From positions 1,528,527 to 1,592,526 of the forward strand of contig NZ_KB900539.1 in assembly GCF_000378945.1 (NCBI RefSeq): 64,000 bases of DNA, in the 5' to 3' direction. A program made the position numbers and the translations under genes. The notes under the pieces were generated by a model. The model saw only the letters and a program-made list of their open reading frames with translations, had not been told where the DNA came from and did not search any database. Each line of letters starts with the position of its first letter. The first letter of the stretch is position 1. Shown here piece after piece: positions 37,256-46,812 of this stretch. The DNA is from Methyloversatilis universalis EHg5 (GTDB taxonomy: Bacteria; Pseudomonadota; Gammaproteobacteria; Burkholderiales; Rhodocyclaceae).

Positions 37256-38194
37256 ATGCAGAAACTTGCTTTCGTATTTCCCGGCCAGGGCTCGCAGTCG
37301 GTCGGCATGATGGCCGCCTATGGCGACGACGCCGATATCCGCGCCACCTTCGACGAAGCGTCGCAGGCGCTGGGCGAGGATCTGTGGGCGATGGCGGCCG
37401 AAGGCCCGGCCGAGCGCCTGTCGCTCACCACCAACACCCAGCCGCTGATGCTGACCGCCGGCGTGGCGGTGTACCGCAGCTGGATCAAGCGTACCGGCCG
37501 TCAGCCGGACGTGGTCGCCGGACACAGTCTCGGCGAGTACGCGGCGCTGGTGGCGGCCGGCGTGCTCGCGCTGAAGGATGCGGTGCCGCTGGTGCGCCTG
37601 CGCGCACAGGCCATGCAGGAAGCCGTGCCTGCGGGTACCGGTGCCATGGCTGCGGTGCTCGGTCTGGATGCCGACGTGGTCAGGACTGCCTGCGTGGATG
37701 CAGCGCAGGGTGAGGTGGTGGCTGCGGTGAATTTCAATTCGCCGGAACAGACCGTGATCGCCGGCCATGCCGCCGCGGTGCAGCGGGCGATGGCCCTGCT
37801 GTCGGAGCGCGGCGCCAAGCGCACCGTTGCGCTGCCGGTCAGCGCGCCTTTCCACTGCAGCCTGATGCAGCCGGCGGCCGACCGCCTGGCGGCCGTGCTG
37901 CCGGGCATCGCCTTCGCCCGTCCGCAGATCGCGCTGGTAAACAACGTCGATGTGGCGACGCCGGATGAGCCGGACGCCATCCGCGATGCGCTGGTGCGTC
38001 AGGCTGCAGCGCCGGTGCGCTGGGTTGAGGTGATCCAGCGGATGGCTGCGCTGGGCGTCACTACCGTGGCGGAATGCGGTCCGGGCAAGGTACTGGCCGG
38101 TCTCACCAAGCGCATCGACCGCAATCTCACTGGCGTGGCGCTGGCCGATGCGGCCGCACTCGACCAGCTGGTTCAACAGATCGGAGTGAATTGA
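37256..38194 (+). CDS. fabD: Malonyl-CoA:ACP transacylase
   Basis: A 312-residue FabD. FPGQGSQ near residue 8 and GHSLGEY with nucleophile Ser91 define the family; the catalytic histidine lies in SAPFHCSLM. It supplies malonyl-ACP to FabH and FabF. The stop and the fabG start overlap by one base (TGATG). Confidence 0.96.
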   Translation: MQKLAFVFPGQGSQSVGMMAAYGDDADIRATFDEASQALGEDLWAMAAEGPAERLSLTTNTQPLMLTAGVAVYRSWIKRTGRQPDVVAGHSLGEYAALVAAGVLALKDAVPLVRLRAQAMQEAVPAGTGAMAAVLGLDADVVRTACVDAAQGEVVAAVNFNSPEQTVIAGHAAAVQRAMALLSERGAKRTVALPVSAPFHCSLMQPAADRLAAVLPGIAFARPQIALVNNVDVATPDEPDAIRDALVRQAAAPVRWVEVIQRMAALGVTTVAECGPGKVLAGLTKRIDRNLTGVALADAAALDQLVQQIGVN

Positions 38195-38940
38195 TGGGCG
38201 TACTTGACGGACAGATTGCGCTGGTGACCGGCGCGAGCCGCGGCATCGGCCGCTCGATTGCGCTGGCGCTGGGCCAGGCGGGGGCTACCGTGGTCGGCAC
38301 CGCCACCTCGGAATCCGGTGCGGCCGGCATCCAGCAGGCTTTTGAAGCTGCCGGCATCAAGGGACGTGGCCTGGTGCTGGACGTGACCGATGCAGCGGCC
38401 ATTCCCGCCGTGATCGGCGCGATCGAGAAGGATTTCGGCACCGTTTCGGTTCTGGTGAACAACGCCGGCATCACGCGCGACAACCTCGCGATGCGGATGA
38501 AGGACGACGAGTGGCAGGCGGTGATCGACACCAATCTGAAGGCGGTGTTCACGATGTCGCGTGCAGTGATGAAAGGCATGATGAAGGCACGCAGTGGCCG
38601 CATCATCAACATCACCTCGGTGGTCGGCGAAACCGGCAATCCGGGGCAGGCCAACTACGCGGCCGCCAAGGCCGGCGTGGCCGGCATGAGCATGGCGCTG
38701 GCGCGTGAGCTGGGTTCGCGCAACATCACGGTGAACTGTGTCGCCCCCGGCTTCATCGCCACCGACATGACCGAGGCGCTGGGCGATGCGGCGCGCGATG
38801 CGCTGCTGGGCCAGATTCCGCTGGGGCGTCTGGGCAATGCCGACGAAGTGGCCGCCGCAGTGGTGTTTCTTGCTTCGCCGGGCGCCGCTTACGTGACCGG
38901 CAGCACGCTTCACGTCAACGGCGGCATGTTCATGCATTGA
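38194..38940 (+). CDS. fabG: 3-oxoacyl-ACP reductase
   Basis: A 248-residue SDR enzyme reducing 3-ketoacyl-ACP with NADPH. TGASRGIG is the cofactor loop; NNAG, the serine in ITSVVGETG and YAAAK provide the catalytic Ser-Tyr-Lys. Coupled to fabD by overlapping stop and start codons. Confidence 0.96.
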   Translation: MGVLDGQIALVTGASRGIGRSIALALGQAGATVVGTATSESGAAGIQQAFEAAGIKGRGLVLDVTDAAAIPAVIGAIEKDFGTVSVLVNNAGITRDNLAMRMKDDEWQAVIDTNLKAVFTMSRAVMKGMMKARSGRIINITSVVGETGNPGQANYAAAKAGVAGMSMALARELGSRNITVNCVAPGFIATDMTEALGDAARDALLGQIPLGRLGNADEVAAAVVFLASPGAAYVTGSTLHVNGGMFMH

Positions 38941-38948
38941 TTTTTGTC

Positions 38949-38984
38949 GGGCGCCGGTGGGCGGATTTCCGCCGGTTGGCGCCC
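38949..38984. other. Nested hairpin in the fabG-acpP gap
   Basis: GGGCGCC pairs with GGCGCCC, and inside it GGCGGA pairs with TCCGCC. There is no T-run afterwards. It could be a processing or stability element that allows the much higher acpP mRNA level usually needed. Confidence 0.45.
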
Positions 38985-39080
38985 GGAAGCGAAGTGGAGC
39001 AGGCTTTCTGATACACTCGCGCCACTTTTTTTTCGCGTCCTCACGCTCTCGTCAGGGCCTAACAGGGAAGGAGTACCGCA

Positions 39081-39326
39081 ATGGAAAACATCGAACAACG
39101 CGTCAAGAAGATCGTCGCTGAACAACTGGGCGTCAACGAAGCCGAAATCAAGAACGAATCGTCCTTCGTGGATGATCTGGGTGCCGACTCGCTCGATACG
39201 GTCGAACTGGTGATGGCCCTCGAAGAGGAATTCGAGTGCGAAATCCCGGACGAAGAAGCCGAGAAGATCACCTCGGTGCAGCAGGCCATCGACTACGTGA
39301 ATGGCCACCTCGCCAGCAAGGCCTGA
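39081..39326 (+). CDS. acpP: Acyl carrier protein
   Basis: An 81-residue acidic ACP. The phosphopantetheine site is Ser37 in [18 protein letters not shown] lies 7 bases before the ATG. The holo form is made by AcpS, encoded at 53394-53783. Confidence 0.98.
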   Translation: MENIEQRVKKIVAEQLGVNEAEIKNESSFVDDLGADSLDTVELVMALEEEFECEIPDEEAEKITSVQQAIDYVNGHLASKA

Positions 39327-39350
39327 TCGTTTCATTCCGCGGAGCACGTT

Positions 39351-40589
39351 TTGGCACGTAAGAGAATAGTCGTCACCGGCCTGGGCATCATTTCCCCGGT
39401 CGGCAATACCGTCGGACAAGCCTGGGAAAACATCCTGGCGGCAAAGTCGGGCATCCGTCGCATCACGCGCTTCGATGCTTCGGAAATGCCGGTCCAGATC
39501 GCAGGCGAAGTACGCGATTTCGACGTCGCCAACTACCTGTCTCCGAAAGAGGCCCGCCGTTACGACACCTTCATCCATTACGGCATCGCTGCCTCGATGG
39601 ATGCGGTGCGTGATGCCGGTCTCGAGGCTCACCCGGCCAACGCCGAGCGCATCGGCGTCTGTGTCGGCTCCGGCATCGGCGGTCTGCCGATGATCGAGGA
39701 CACGCATACCGCCATGATGTCCGGTGGTGTGCGCAAGGTATCCCCGTTCTTCATTCCCGGCTCGATCATCAACATGATCTCCGGCATCGTCGCGATCAAC
39801 TACGGCTTCAAGGGCCCGAATTTCGCGACGGTGAGCGCCTGCGCGACCGCCAATCATTCGATCGGCGAAGCCATGCGCCTGATCGAGTACGGTGATGCCG
39901 ACGTGATGATTGCCGGCGGTGCCGAATCGACCATCTGCAGTCTCGCGGTGGGCGGTTTTGCCGCTGCCAAGGCACTGTCTACTCGCAACGACGATCCGGA
40001 AACGGCCAGCCGTCCGTGGGACACCGGCCGTGACGGCTTCGTGCTGGGCGAAGGTGCCGGCGTGCTGGTGCTCGAGGAGTACGAACACGCCAAGGCGCGC
40101 GGCGCACGCATCTACTGCGAGCTGGCGGGCTACGGCATGAGCGCAGACGCTCATCACATCACCGCTCCGTGCGAGGATGGTGAAGGCGCATCGCGCAGCA
40201 TGAACAACGCGCTGCGCAATGGCGGTGTCGCGCTGGACGAAGTCGACTACATCAACGCCCACGGCACATCCACGCCGCTGGGTGACATTGCCGAAACGGT
40301 GGCGGTCAAGCGCTGCTTCGGCGAGCACGCCAAAAAGCTGTGCGTCAGTTCGACCAAGTCCATGACCGGCCACGCGCTGGGTGCCGCGTCGGGCATCGAG
40401 GCAGTGGTGAGCATTCTTGCTCTCCACCACCAGATCGCTCCGCCGACCGCCAACCTGCACGATCAGGATCCGGCCTGCGATCTGGACTACGTGCCGTTGG
40501 TCCCGCGCGAACTGAAAATCCGTGCCGCGATGTCGAATGCCTTCGGTTTCGGGGGCACCAACGCGACGCTGGTGTTCCGTCGCCTCTGA
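39351..40589 (+). CDS. fabF: 3-oxoacyl-ACP synthase II
   Basis: A 412-residue KAS II elongation enzyme. Cys164 (SACATANHS) is the nucleophile; the two histidines are in NAHGTSTPLGD and TGHALGAASG. The start is TTG at 39351 with GGAG 6 bases upstream. It is the last fab gene; its terminator appears to lie inside the following gene (40647-40680). Confidence 0.96.
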   Translation: MARKRIVVTGLGIISPVGNTVGQAWENILAAKSGIRRITRFDASEMPVQIAGEVRDFDVANYLSPKEARRYDTFIHYGIAASMDAVRDAGLEAHPANAERIGVCVGSGIGGLPMIEDTHTAMMSGGVRKVSPFFIPGSIINMISGIVAINYGFKGPNFATVSACATANHSIGEAMRLIEYGDADVMIAGGAESTICSLAVGGFAAAKALSTRNDDPETASRPWDTGRDGFVLGEGAGVLVLEEYEHAKARGARIYCELAGYGMSADAHHITAPCEDGEGASRSMNNALRNGGVALDEVDYINAHGTSTPLGDIAETVAVKRCFGEHAKKLCVSSTKSMTGHALGAASGIEAVVSILALHHQIAPPTANLHDQDPACDLDYVPLVPRELKIRAAMSNAFGFGGTNATLVFRRL

Positions 40590-40616
40590 CGCGGGCGGCG
40601 CCGGACGTCCGCAAGG

Positions 40617-41081
40617 ATGGAAGTCGCCGCGCCGATTCAGCTGAAAGGGTCACGTCGTCTCGACGTGGCCCTTTTTGTTTGCGCGCTCGTAGCCGTGCTG
40701 GCGGCGTCGCTGCACCCGGCTGCAGCGTGTACCCTGTTGCCGGCGCTGTGCGGCGCGGTATGGCTGCGCCATCGGGACGGATGCCTGCAGGCGCTGTCAC
40801 TGGAGGACGGGCGCGAGGTGGTGCTGTACCGGGCTGACGGCACGACACTGCATCTGCGGCTGGCGCATGCACGGATGAGCCGGCACACGCTTTCGCTTGA
40901 ACTGGAAGGCGCCGGGCGTGGTTGGCGACGGCTGCTGCTGACGGCCGACCGCTTCGTGCGGCCGGACGACTTCAGACGTCTGCGGCGAGCGGTGCGTGAA
41001 GGTCTTCGGGCTGACGCGTCCGGCGCGGCCGCAGGATGGTCGGCATGGCGGTCGCGCTGGTTTCCGGATAGTCGCGGCTGA
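40617..41081 (+). CDS. YgfX-like membrane protein
   Basis: A 154-residue protein that fits the YgfX/CptA-type family often found beside nadB and rpoE in betaproteobacteria. [10 protein letters not shown] is the N-terminal family-like motif; two hydrophobic helices span about residues 18-52, and a soluble C-terminal domain follows. Function is unclear. Two oddities: codons 11-21 contain a perfect intrinsic terminator, and its last 110 bp overlap the convergent nadB gene. Confidence 0.7.
   Translation: MEVAAPIQLKGSRRLDVALFVCALVAVLAASLHPAAACTLLPALCGAVWLRHRDGCLQALSLEDGREVVLYRADGTTLHLRLAHARMSRHTLSLELEGAGRGWRRLLLTADRFVRPDDFRRLRRAVREGLRADASGAAAGWSAWRSRWFPDSRG
40647..40680 (+). terminator. Intrinsic terminator inside a coding region
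   Basis: GGGTCACGTCG pairs over 11 bp (one T-G) with CGACGTGGCCC around TCT, followed by TTTTTGTTT. It is 58 bp past the fabF stop and within the first 22 codons of the YgfX-like gene, in the coding direction. Confidence 0.8.
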
Positions 41082-42597
41082 AATGCAGGCCGCGGCTCTC
41101 GTGCCGCTGCATCGCGCTGCGCACGATGAGGTGGGCGGTGAGCACCAGATTGCGCAGTTCGATCAGATCGTTGCTGATGCGGAAGTTGGCGTAGTACTCG
41201 TCGATCTCGCGCTCAAGCAGGCGGATGCGGTGCAGCGCGCGCTCGAGCCGTTTGTTGGTGCGTACGATGCCGACGTAGTCCCACATGAAGCGGCGCAGTT
41301 CGTCCCAGTTGTGAGCGATCACCACCTCTTCGTCGGCGTCGGTCACCCGGCTTTCGTCCCAGGCCGGCAGTGCCGGCTGCGCCTGCGGGCCGCGGGCGAG
41401 AATGTCCTGAGCGGCCGCCTCGGCATAGACCAGACATTCCAGCAGCGAATTGCTGGCCAGACGGTTGGCGCCGTGCAGACCGGTGTAGCTGGTTTCACCC
41501 AGCGCATACAGGCCGTCGACATCGGTACGGGCGCGGTGATCGACCCGTACGCCGCCGCAGGTGTAGTGGGCCGCCGGCACCACCGGGATCGGCTGGCGGG
41601 TGATGTCTATGCCCAGTTCCAGGCAGCGGGCGTGGATGTTCGGGAAATGGCTGATCAGGAAGTCGGCCGGCTTGTGCGACACGTCCAGATACACGCAGTC
41701 CAGGCCGCGCTTCTTCATTTCGTAGTCGATTGCCCGTGCTACCACGTCGCGCGGCGCCAGTTCGGCGCGCTCGTCGTGTTCCGGCATGAAGCGTTCGCCG
41801 TCCGGCAGTCGCAGCAGACCGCCTTCTCCGCGCATCGCTTCGGTGATCAGGAAGGATTTGGCGTGCGGGTGGTACAGGCAGGTCGGGTGGAACTGGATGA
41901 ATTCCATATTGCCGACCCGGCAACCTGCGCGCCAGGCCATCGCGATGCCGTCGCCGGTCGCCGTGTCCGGATTGGTCGTATACAGATAGACCTTGCCCGC
42001 ACCGCCGGTGGCCAGCGCGACCACCGGTGCCGAAAAGGTGTCTACCCGCTCATCGTCGAGATCCAGTACGTAGGCGCCGGCGCAACCCAGATCCGGGCGG
42101 CCTATCTTCCAGCCGACGATGAGATCCACCGCCAGATGGCGTTCGAAGATGTGGATGTTCGGGTGCGCCTTGACCTGTTGCGTCAGCGTCATCTGGATGG
42201 CGGAGCCGGTGGCGTCGGCCGCATGCACGATGCGGCGGTGGCTGTGGCCGCCTTCGCGGGTCAGGTGATAGCCGAGTGCGCTGCCTTCGTCGCGGGTGAA
42301 GGGCACGCCGCGGGCGATCAGCCATTCGATCGCGCGCCGGCCGTTCTCGACCACGAAGCGGCTGGCGTCCGTATCGCACAGGCCGGCGCCGGCCACCAGG
42401 GTGTCGCGCAGGTGGGCTTCGATCGAGTCCTCGTCGTCCAGTACCGCCGCCACGCCACCCTGAGCCCAGCTCGAAGCCGAATCTTCCAGCTTGAGCTTGG
42501 TGATCAGTGCAACCTGGCGCCCGGCCTCGGCCAGACGCAGCGAAAGCGCCTGTCCGGCCAGGCCGCTTCCCAGTACCAGCACGTCGAATGTCTGCAC
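40972..42597 (-). CDS. nadB: L-aspartate oxidase
   Basis: A 541-residue flavoprotein that oxidises L-aspartate to iminoaspartate, the first step of NAD synthesis. FAD-binding [17 protein letters not shown] is at residues 8-24; [10 protein letters not shown] near 45 and the HPTCLYHP segment match the fumarate reductase/NadB family. The start is GTG at 42597. The C-terminus runs 110 bp into the convergent YgfX-like gene. Confidence 0.95.
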   Translation of the reverse strand: MQTFDVLVLGSGLAGQALSLRLAEAGRQVALITKLKLEDSASSWAQGGVAAVLDDEDSIEAHLRDTLVAGAGLCDTDASRFVVENGRRAIEWLIARGVPFTRDEGSALGYHLTREGGHSHRRIVHAADATGSAIQMTLTQQVKAHPNIHIFERHLAVDLIVGWKIGRPDLGCAGAYVLDLDDERVDTFSAPVVALATGGAGKVYLYTTNPDTATGDGIAMAWRAGCRVGNMEFIQFHPTCLYHPHAKSFLITEAMRGEGGLLRLPDGERFMPEHDERAELAPRDVVARAIDYEMKKRGLDCVYLDVSHKPADFLISHFPNIHARCLELGIDITRQPIPVVPAAHYTCGGVRVDHRARTDVDGLYALGETSYTGLHGANRLASNSLLECLVYAEAAAQDILARGPQAQPALPAWDESRVTDADEEVVIAHNWDELRRFMWDYVGIVRTNKRLERALHRIRLLEREIDEYYANFRISNDLIELRNLVLTAHLIVRSAMQRHESRGLHFSRDYPETSATAMPTILRPRRTRQPEDLHAPLAADV

Positions 42598-42681
42598 GGT
42601 TTTTCGCGTTTCACGAGAAGGGCTGCACTATATCGCAGTGCAACGCAACACACGCCCGGAAACGCCGAGTTACGCAATGGA

Positions 42682-42710
42682 TGAACTTTGCCGAAACCCC
42701 TCAGTCAATA
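42682..42710 (+). promoter_or_regulatory. Possible sigma-E promoter for rpoE
   Basis: TGAACTT and TCAATA are 16 bases apart, resembling the GAACTT / TCxGA pattern of sigma-E promoters. It lies about 120 bp upstream of rpoE, where autoregulation would be expected. The -10 match is imperfect. Confidence 0.3.
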
Positions 42711-42832
42711 GGGGCATGGACGCGACCCTGAACCCCCTCCAAGTAATGCCCAGGCCTGTGCGCTCGGATATACTGCGCGCCAGTTCAAAACCTGCACCGG
42801 CGAAAGATCCGGGTGGCACCACATCAGCCCAG

Positions 42833-43432
42833 ATGACTGAGCGAGAGCTTGACCAGCGACTTGTCGAGCGCGCGCAGCGCGGCGACAAGCAGGCCTTCGG
42901 GCTGCTGGTCAGCAAGTACCAGCGCAAGCTCGGGCGGCTGCTGTCGCGCCTGATACGCGACCCTGCCGAGGTCGAGGACGTCGCACAGGAAGCCTTCATC
43001 AAGGCCTACCGTGCGCTGCCCTCGTTCCGCGGCGAAAGTGCGTTCTACACCTGGCTCTACCGCATCGGCGTAAACACCGCGAAGAACTACCTCGTGTCGC
43101 AGGGCCGGCGTGCCCCGACGAGCACGGAGTTCGATTCCGAAGAGGCGGAGAACTTTGACGACAGCGACAACCTGCGGGACATCAATACGCCCGAACGGCT
43201 GCTGCTGACCAAGCAGATCGGCGAGACGGTGACTTCCGCGATGGAAGCGCTGCCTGAAGAACTGCGCACGGCCATCATGCTGCGCGAACTCGAAGGCATG
43301 GCCTACGAGGAGATCGCAATGGTGATGGATTGTCCGATCGGCACGGTGCGTTCGCGCATCTTCCGTGCCCGTGAGGCGATCGCCGAAAAGCTGCGCCCGC
43401 TGCTCGATACGGCACCCGACAAGAGGTGGTAA
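42833..43432 (+). CDS. rpoE: RNA polymerase sigma factor RpoE (sigma-E)
   Basis: A 199-residue ECF sigma factor of the envelope-stress type. Region 2 covers about residues 20-90 (EDVAQEAFIKAYRALPSFR), region 4 about 130-185 (LPEELRTAIMLRE). The ATG at 42833 gives the standard N-terminus (MTERELDQRLVERAQRGD). It heads the operon with rseA, rseB, rseC and mucD, which control its activity. Confidence 0.95.
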   Translation: MTERELDQRLVERAQRGDKQAFGLLVSKYQRKLGRLLSRLIRDPAEVEDVAQEAFIKAYRALPSFRGESAFYTWLYRIGVNTAKNYLVSQGRRAPTSTEFDSEEAENFDDSDNLRDINTPERLLLTKQIGETVTSAMEALPEELRTAIMLRELEGMAYEEIAMVMDCPIGTVRSRIFRAREAIAEKLRPLLDTAPDKRW

Positions 43433-43437
43433 CACGC

Positions 43438-43947
43438 ATGAAAGAGAATCTGAGCGCCTTCATCGACAACGAGCTCGATGAGCGCACGTCGCAGCAGGTG
43501 CTGGACCGCCTGCATGCCGACGGTGATCTGCGTGACGAATTTGCGCTGCAGGTATTGATCGGCGACCTGCTGCGCGGTGAGCAGCAGCATTTCGACGACG
43601 GTTTTACGGCTTCGGTCATGAACCGCCTCGAAGACGAGCCCACGGTTCTTGCACCGGTCGCCATTCGCGTTCAGCCTGAAGCCAAACGTCTCTGGATGCC
43701 GGCCGCGGCTGCAGTGGCGGGTGTTGCGCTGGTGTCCTGGCTGGGGCTTGATCTGATGTCCGCCCCGACTGAACAGCTCGCGGTAGTACCGGTGGCAGCG
43801 CCTGCTGTCGTCCAGATTGCCCAGACTGAATCTCCTCTGCGCGCCTATCTGGTGGCGCACCAGGCTTACTCCCCGGCCGGCAGCATGCAGGGTGTGGCCC
43901 TGTACGCGCGCGGCGTTTCGGATCTGCAGACCGACGAACGTCGATGA
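43438..43947 (+). CDS. rseA: Anti-sigma-E factor RseA (MucA-like)
   Basis: A 169-residue membrane anti-sigma factor. The N-terminal domain (ENLSAFIDNELDE) binds RpoE; one transmembrane helix is near residues 83-103; the periplasmic tail would bind RseB. GAGGTGG lies 8 bases before the ATG. The stop overlaps the rseB start by 4 bp. Confidence 0.92.
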   Translation: MKENLSAFIDNELDERTSQQVLDRLHADGDLRDEFALQVLIGDLLRGEQQHFDDGFTASVMNRLEDEPTVLAPVAIRVQPEAKRLWMPAAAAVAGVALVSWLGLDLMSAPTEQLAVVPVAAPAVVQIAQTESPLRAYLVAHQAYSPAGSMQGVALYARGVSDLQTDERR

Positions 43948-44912
43948 TTCTTCGTGCAGCATGGCTGCTGGCGGGCCTGCTGGTCGGGCAGGTCGCGCTG
44001 GCCCAGGGGCAGCCGGAAGCGCTGTCCCTGCTCGGGCGGGCGGTCAGCGCCTCGCAGAAAACCTCCTACGTTGGCACTTTCGTCTACCAGAGCGGTGCCA
44101 GCGTCGAAACCTCACGCATCGCCCACTACGTCGATACCGAAGGCAATTCGATCGAGCGGCTGGAGGTGCTGGATGGCAGTCCGCGCGAGGTGATACGCGT
44201 CAATGACGACGTGCGCTGCTATCTGCCGAAGGAAAAGATGATCATCGAAGACCGCCGCGGCGCACGGAAAACCTTTCCGTCCCTGCTGCCGGAGGCGGTT
44301 GCCGCGCTCGGTGATTTCTACACCGTGCGCAAGGTGGCGCCAGGTCGGGTCGCCGGTTTCGACACTCAGACCGTGGTGCTGGAACCGAAGGACGGTTTCC
44401 GTTATGGCCACATGTTCTGGATCGAATCCCAGTCCGGTCTGCTGCTGAAGGCACGCATGGTGAACGAGAAGGGTGAGCCGATAGAGCAGTTCGCCTTCGC
44501 CCAGCTGCAGATCGGTCCGGCGCTGACCCGCGACGATGTGCAGTCCAGGCTGGCGGCCAGCGCCACCGGCTGGAAGGTGCATGCGGCCAATTCCACCCAG
44601 GCCCAGAATGCCGATCTCGGCTGGACGGTGAATGCCGATGTGCCCGGCTTCAGGCAGATTGCCGGCATGCGGCGATCGCTCGGGCCGGACCGGCAGGACA
44701 TGGTACACATGGTGTTTTCCGACGGTCTGGCCGCGATTTCGGTGTTCATCGAACCCTACCGCAAGGATGACGGCAGCCAGATTGGCCCGATGAAGCACGG
44801 CGCGGTCAATGTATTCAAGCGTCGGGTGGCCGGTTTCGTCGTGACCGCGCTGGGCGAGGTGCCTGCACACAGCGTGCAGCGCATGGCCGAGGCGGTAGGG
44901 CCGAAGCGCTGA
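43944..44912 (+). CDS. rseB: Sigma-E regulatory protein RseB (MucB)
   Basis: A 322-residue periplasmic protein with a signal peptide (cleavage near residue 19). The large N-terminal domain resembles LolA/LolB lipoprotein carriers (YVGTFVYQSG) and the smaller C-terminal domain binds RseA. It shields RseA from proteolysis until envelope stress. Confidence 0.93.
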   Translation: MILRAAWLLAGLLVGQVALAQGQPEALSLLGRAVSASQKTSYVGTFVYQSGASVETSRIAHYVDTEGNSIERLEVLDGSPREVIRVNDDVRCYLPKEKMIIEDRRGARKTFPSLLPEAVAALGDFYTVRKVAPGRVAGFDTQTVVLEPKDGFRYGHMFWIESQSGLLLKARMVNEKGEPIEQFAFAQLQIGPALTRDDVQSRLAASATGWKVHAANSTQAQNADLGWTVNADVPGFRQIAGMRRSLGPDRQDMVHMVFSDGLAAISVFIEPYRKDDGSQIGPMKHGAVNVFKRRVAGFVVTALGEVPAHSVQRMAEAVGPKR

Positions 44913-45370
44913 TGAACGTGCGCCCTGGCGTTGTCCGCCGCGTGGCTGACGGCTACGCGTGGGTCGATGTAGAGCGCCAGAGCGGTTGCGGCCGCTGCGC
45001 GGAGAACGGCGGCTGTGGCCGCCGCTGCGAAACTGCATCTTCCTCATCAACCTATATCGTGCCGGTCGATGTCGCGCTGCTGCCAGGCGCCCGGGTCGAT
45101 CTGGCAGTCGGTGAGGGCGGGCCGCTGACCGCGGCGCTGCTGTCTTACGGTGTGGCGCTGGTGGCACTGTTCGCGGGCGTATCCGTCGCGGTGCTGATCG
45201 GCGGACTGTCCGATCCGGTGGTGGCGGCCGGCGTACTTGCCGGCCTTGTCGCGGCGGCTGGCTGGTTGCAACTGAGCCGACGTTACCGCAGCCTGCTGCC
45301 AGCGGTCCGTATTCTTCCCGATCCGCTGTCCACCTCCGTATCCGCTTCATTCCCTGCCGGAAAATCATGA
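44912..45370 (+). CDS. rseC: SoxR-reducing system / sigma-E modulator RseC
   Basis: A 152-residue inner-membrane protein. A cysteine-rich cytoplasmic N-terminus (GCGRCAENGGCGRRCE, residues 24-39) precedes two transmembrane helices near residues 72-110. The ATG overlaps the rseB stop by one base. Confidence 0.9.
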   Translation: MNVRPGVVRRVADGYAWVDVERQSGCGRCAENGGCGRRCETASSSSTYIVPVDVALLPGARVDLAVGEGGPLTAALLSYGVALVALFAGVSVAVLIGGLSDPVVAAGVLAGLVAAAGWLQLSRRYRSLLPAVRILPDPLSTSVSASFPAGKS

Positions 45371-46812
45371 CTGCCTTCATCCGGGCCGCTCTGTTCGGCC
45401 TGCTGACCGCCCTGAGCCTGCCGCACGCCGCAGCCGCCCAGCGCGAACTGCCCGATTTTTCCCAGCTGGTTGAGCAGCAGGGGCGGGCGGTGGTGAATAT
45501 CAGCACCACCCAGAAGGTGAGTGCGCGCGCGATGCCGCAGATGCCGCCCGGCGTGGACGAAGACGATCCGATGTTCGATTTCTTCCGCCGCTTCATTCCG
45601 CAGCAGCCGGGCACACCCGGCTCGCAGGACGCGCGATCGCTCGGCTCCGGTTTCATCATTTCCGCCGACGGTCATCTGCTGACCAATGCCCACGTGGTCG
45701 AGGATGCCGACGAAATCACGGTGCGACTGTCCGACAAGCGCGAATTCAGGGCGAAACTGATCGGTGCCGACCGGCGCACCGATATCGCGCTGCTCAAGAT
45801 TGACGCCAGCGGCCTGCCGGTTGTGCGCTTCGGCGACGCGAATCGCCTGAAAGTGGGCGAATGGGTGGTCGCCATCGGTTCGCCCTTCGGCTTCGAGAGC
45901 TCGGTGACTGCCGGCATCGTATCGGCGAAGGGGCGGGCGCTGCCGCAGGAAAACTTCGTGCCCTTCATCCAGACCGACGTGGCCATCAATCCGGGCAATT
46001 CAGGCGGCCCGCTGTTCAATCTGCGCGGTGAGGTGGTGGGCATCAATTCCCAGATCTACAGCCGCAATGGTGGCTACATGGGCCTGTCGTTCGCGATTCC
46101 GATCGATGTGGCGATGGACGTGCAGTCACAGTTGCGTGTGAGCGGCCGGGTGCAGCGCGGGCGCATCGGTGTGGTGATCCAGGAGGTGACCAAGGAACTG
46201 GCCGATTCCTTCGGTCTGCAAAAGCCGGAAGGCGCGCTGGTCAGTTCGGTCGAGCCGCGCGGTCCTGCGGAAAAGGCCGGCGTCGAGCCGGGCGATGTCA
46301 TCCTGCGTTTCGATGGCAAGCCGATCGAGAAATCCGGCGACCTGCCACGTCTGGTCGGCGGGACCAAGCCCGGGGCAGCTTCGCTGCTGCAGGTGTGGCG
46401 CAACGGGGCGGCGCGCGACGTCCGTGTCACGGTGGCCGAACTGAACGATGACCGCATCGATCCGCGCAAGGGTCGCCGCAGCGCTGCGCCGGAGGCCGGG
46501 CCCGCGCCCAACCGGCTCGGGCTGGTGCTGTCGGAACTGAATGCGCAGCAGAAGCGGGAACTGAAGGTTGAGGGCGGGCTGAGGGTGGAGCAGGTGTCGG
46601 GCAGCCAGCGCTCCGATCTGCGTGCCGGCGATGTCATCCTGGCGGTGATCGCGCGCGGCAGGCAGACGCCGGTCAGCACGCTGGACCAGTTCAACCGCAT
46701 CCTGTCCGGCATCGAGCCCAAGGTCGGCCTGACGGTGCTGGTGCGCAGGGGTGACAGCCAGACTTTCCTGACGCTGCGAGCGCCCGATGCACAGCGCGGT
46801 GACGAGCGGTGA
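45367..46812 (+). CDS. mucD: Periplasmic serine protease MucD/DegP-type
   Basis: A 481-residue HtrA protease with a signal peptide (cleavage near residue 24). The catalytic triad is His109 (TNAHVV), Asp139 (RTDIALLK) and Ser212 (GNSGGP). Two PDZ domains follow, about 255-345 and 385-475. It degrades misfolded envelope proteins and ends the sigma-E operon, overlapping rseC by 4 bp. Confidence 0.95.
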   Translation: MTAFIRAALFGLLTALSLPHAAAAQRELPDFSQLVEQQGRAVVNISTTQKVSARAMPQMPPGVDEDDPMFDFFRRFIPQQPGTPGSQDARSLGSGFIISADGHLLTNAHVVEDADEITVRLSDKREFRAKLIGADRRTDIALLKIDASGLPVVRFGDANRLKVGEWVVAIGSPFGFESSVTAGIVSAKGRALPQENFVPFIQTDVAINPGNSGGPLFNLRGEVVGINSQIYSRNGGYMGLSFAIPIDVAMDVQSQLRVSGRVQRGRIGVVIQEVTKELADSFGLQKPEGALVSSVEPRGPAEKAGVEPGDVILRFDGKPIEKSGDLPRLVGGTKPGAASLLQVWRNGAARDVRVTVAELNDDRIDPRKGRRSAAPEAGPAPNRLGLVLSELNAQQKRELKVEGGLRVEQVSGSQRSDLRAGDVILAVIARGRQTPVSTLDQFNRILSGIEPKVGLTVLVRRGDSQTFLTLRAPDAQRGDER

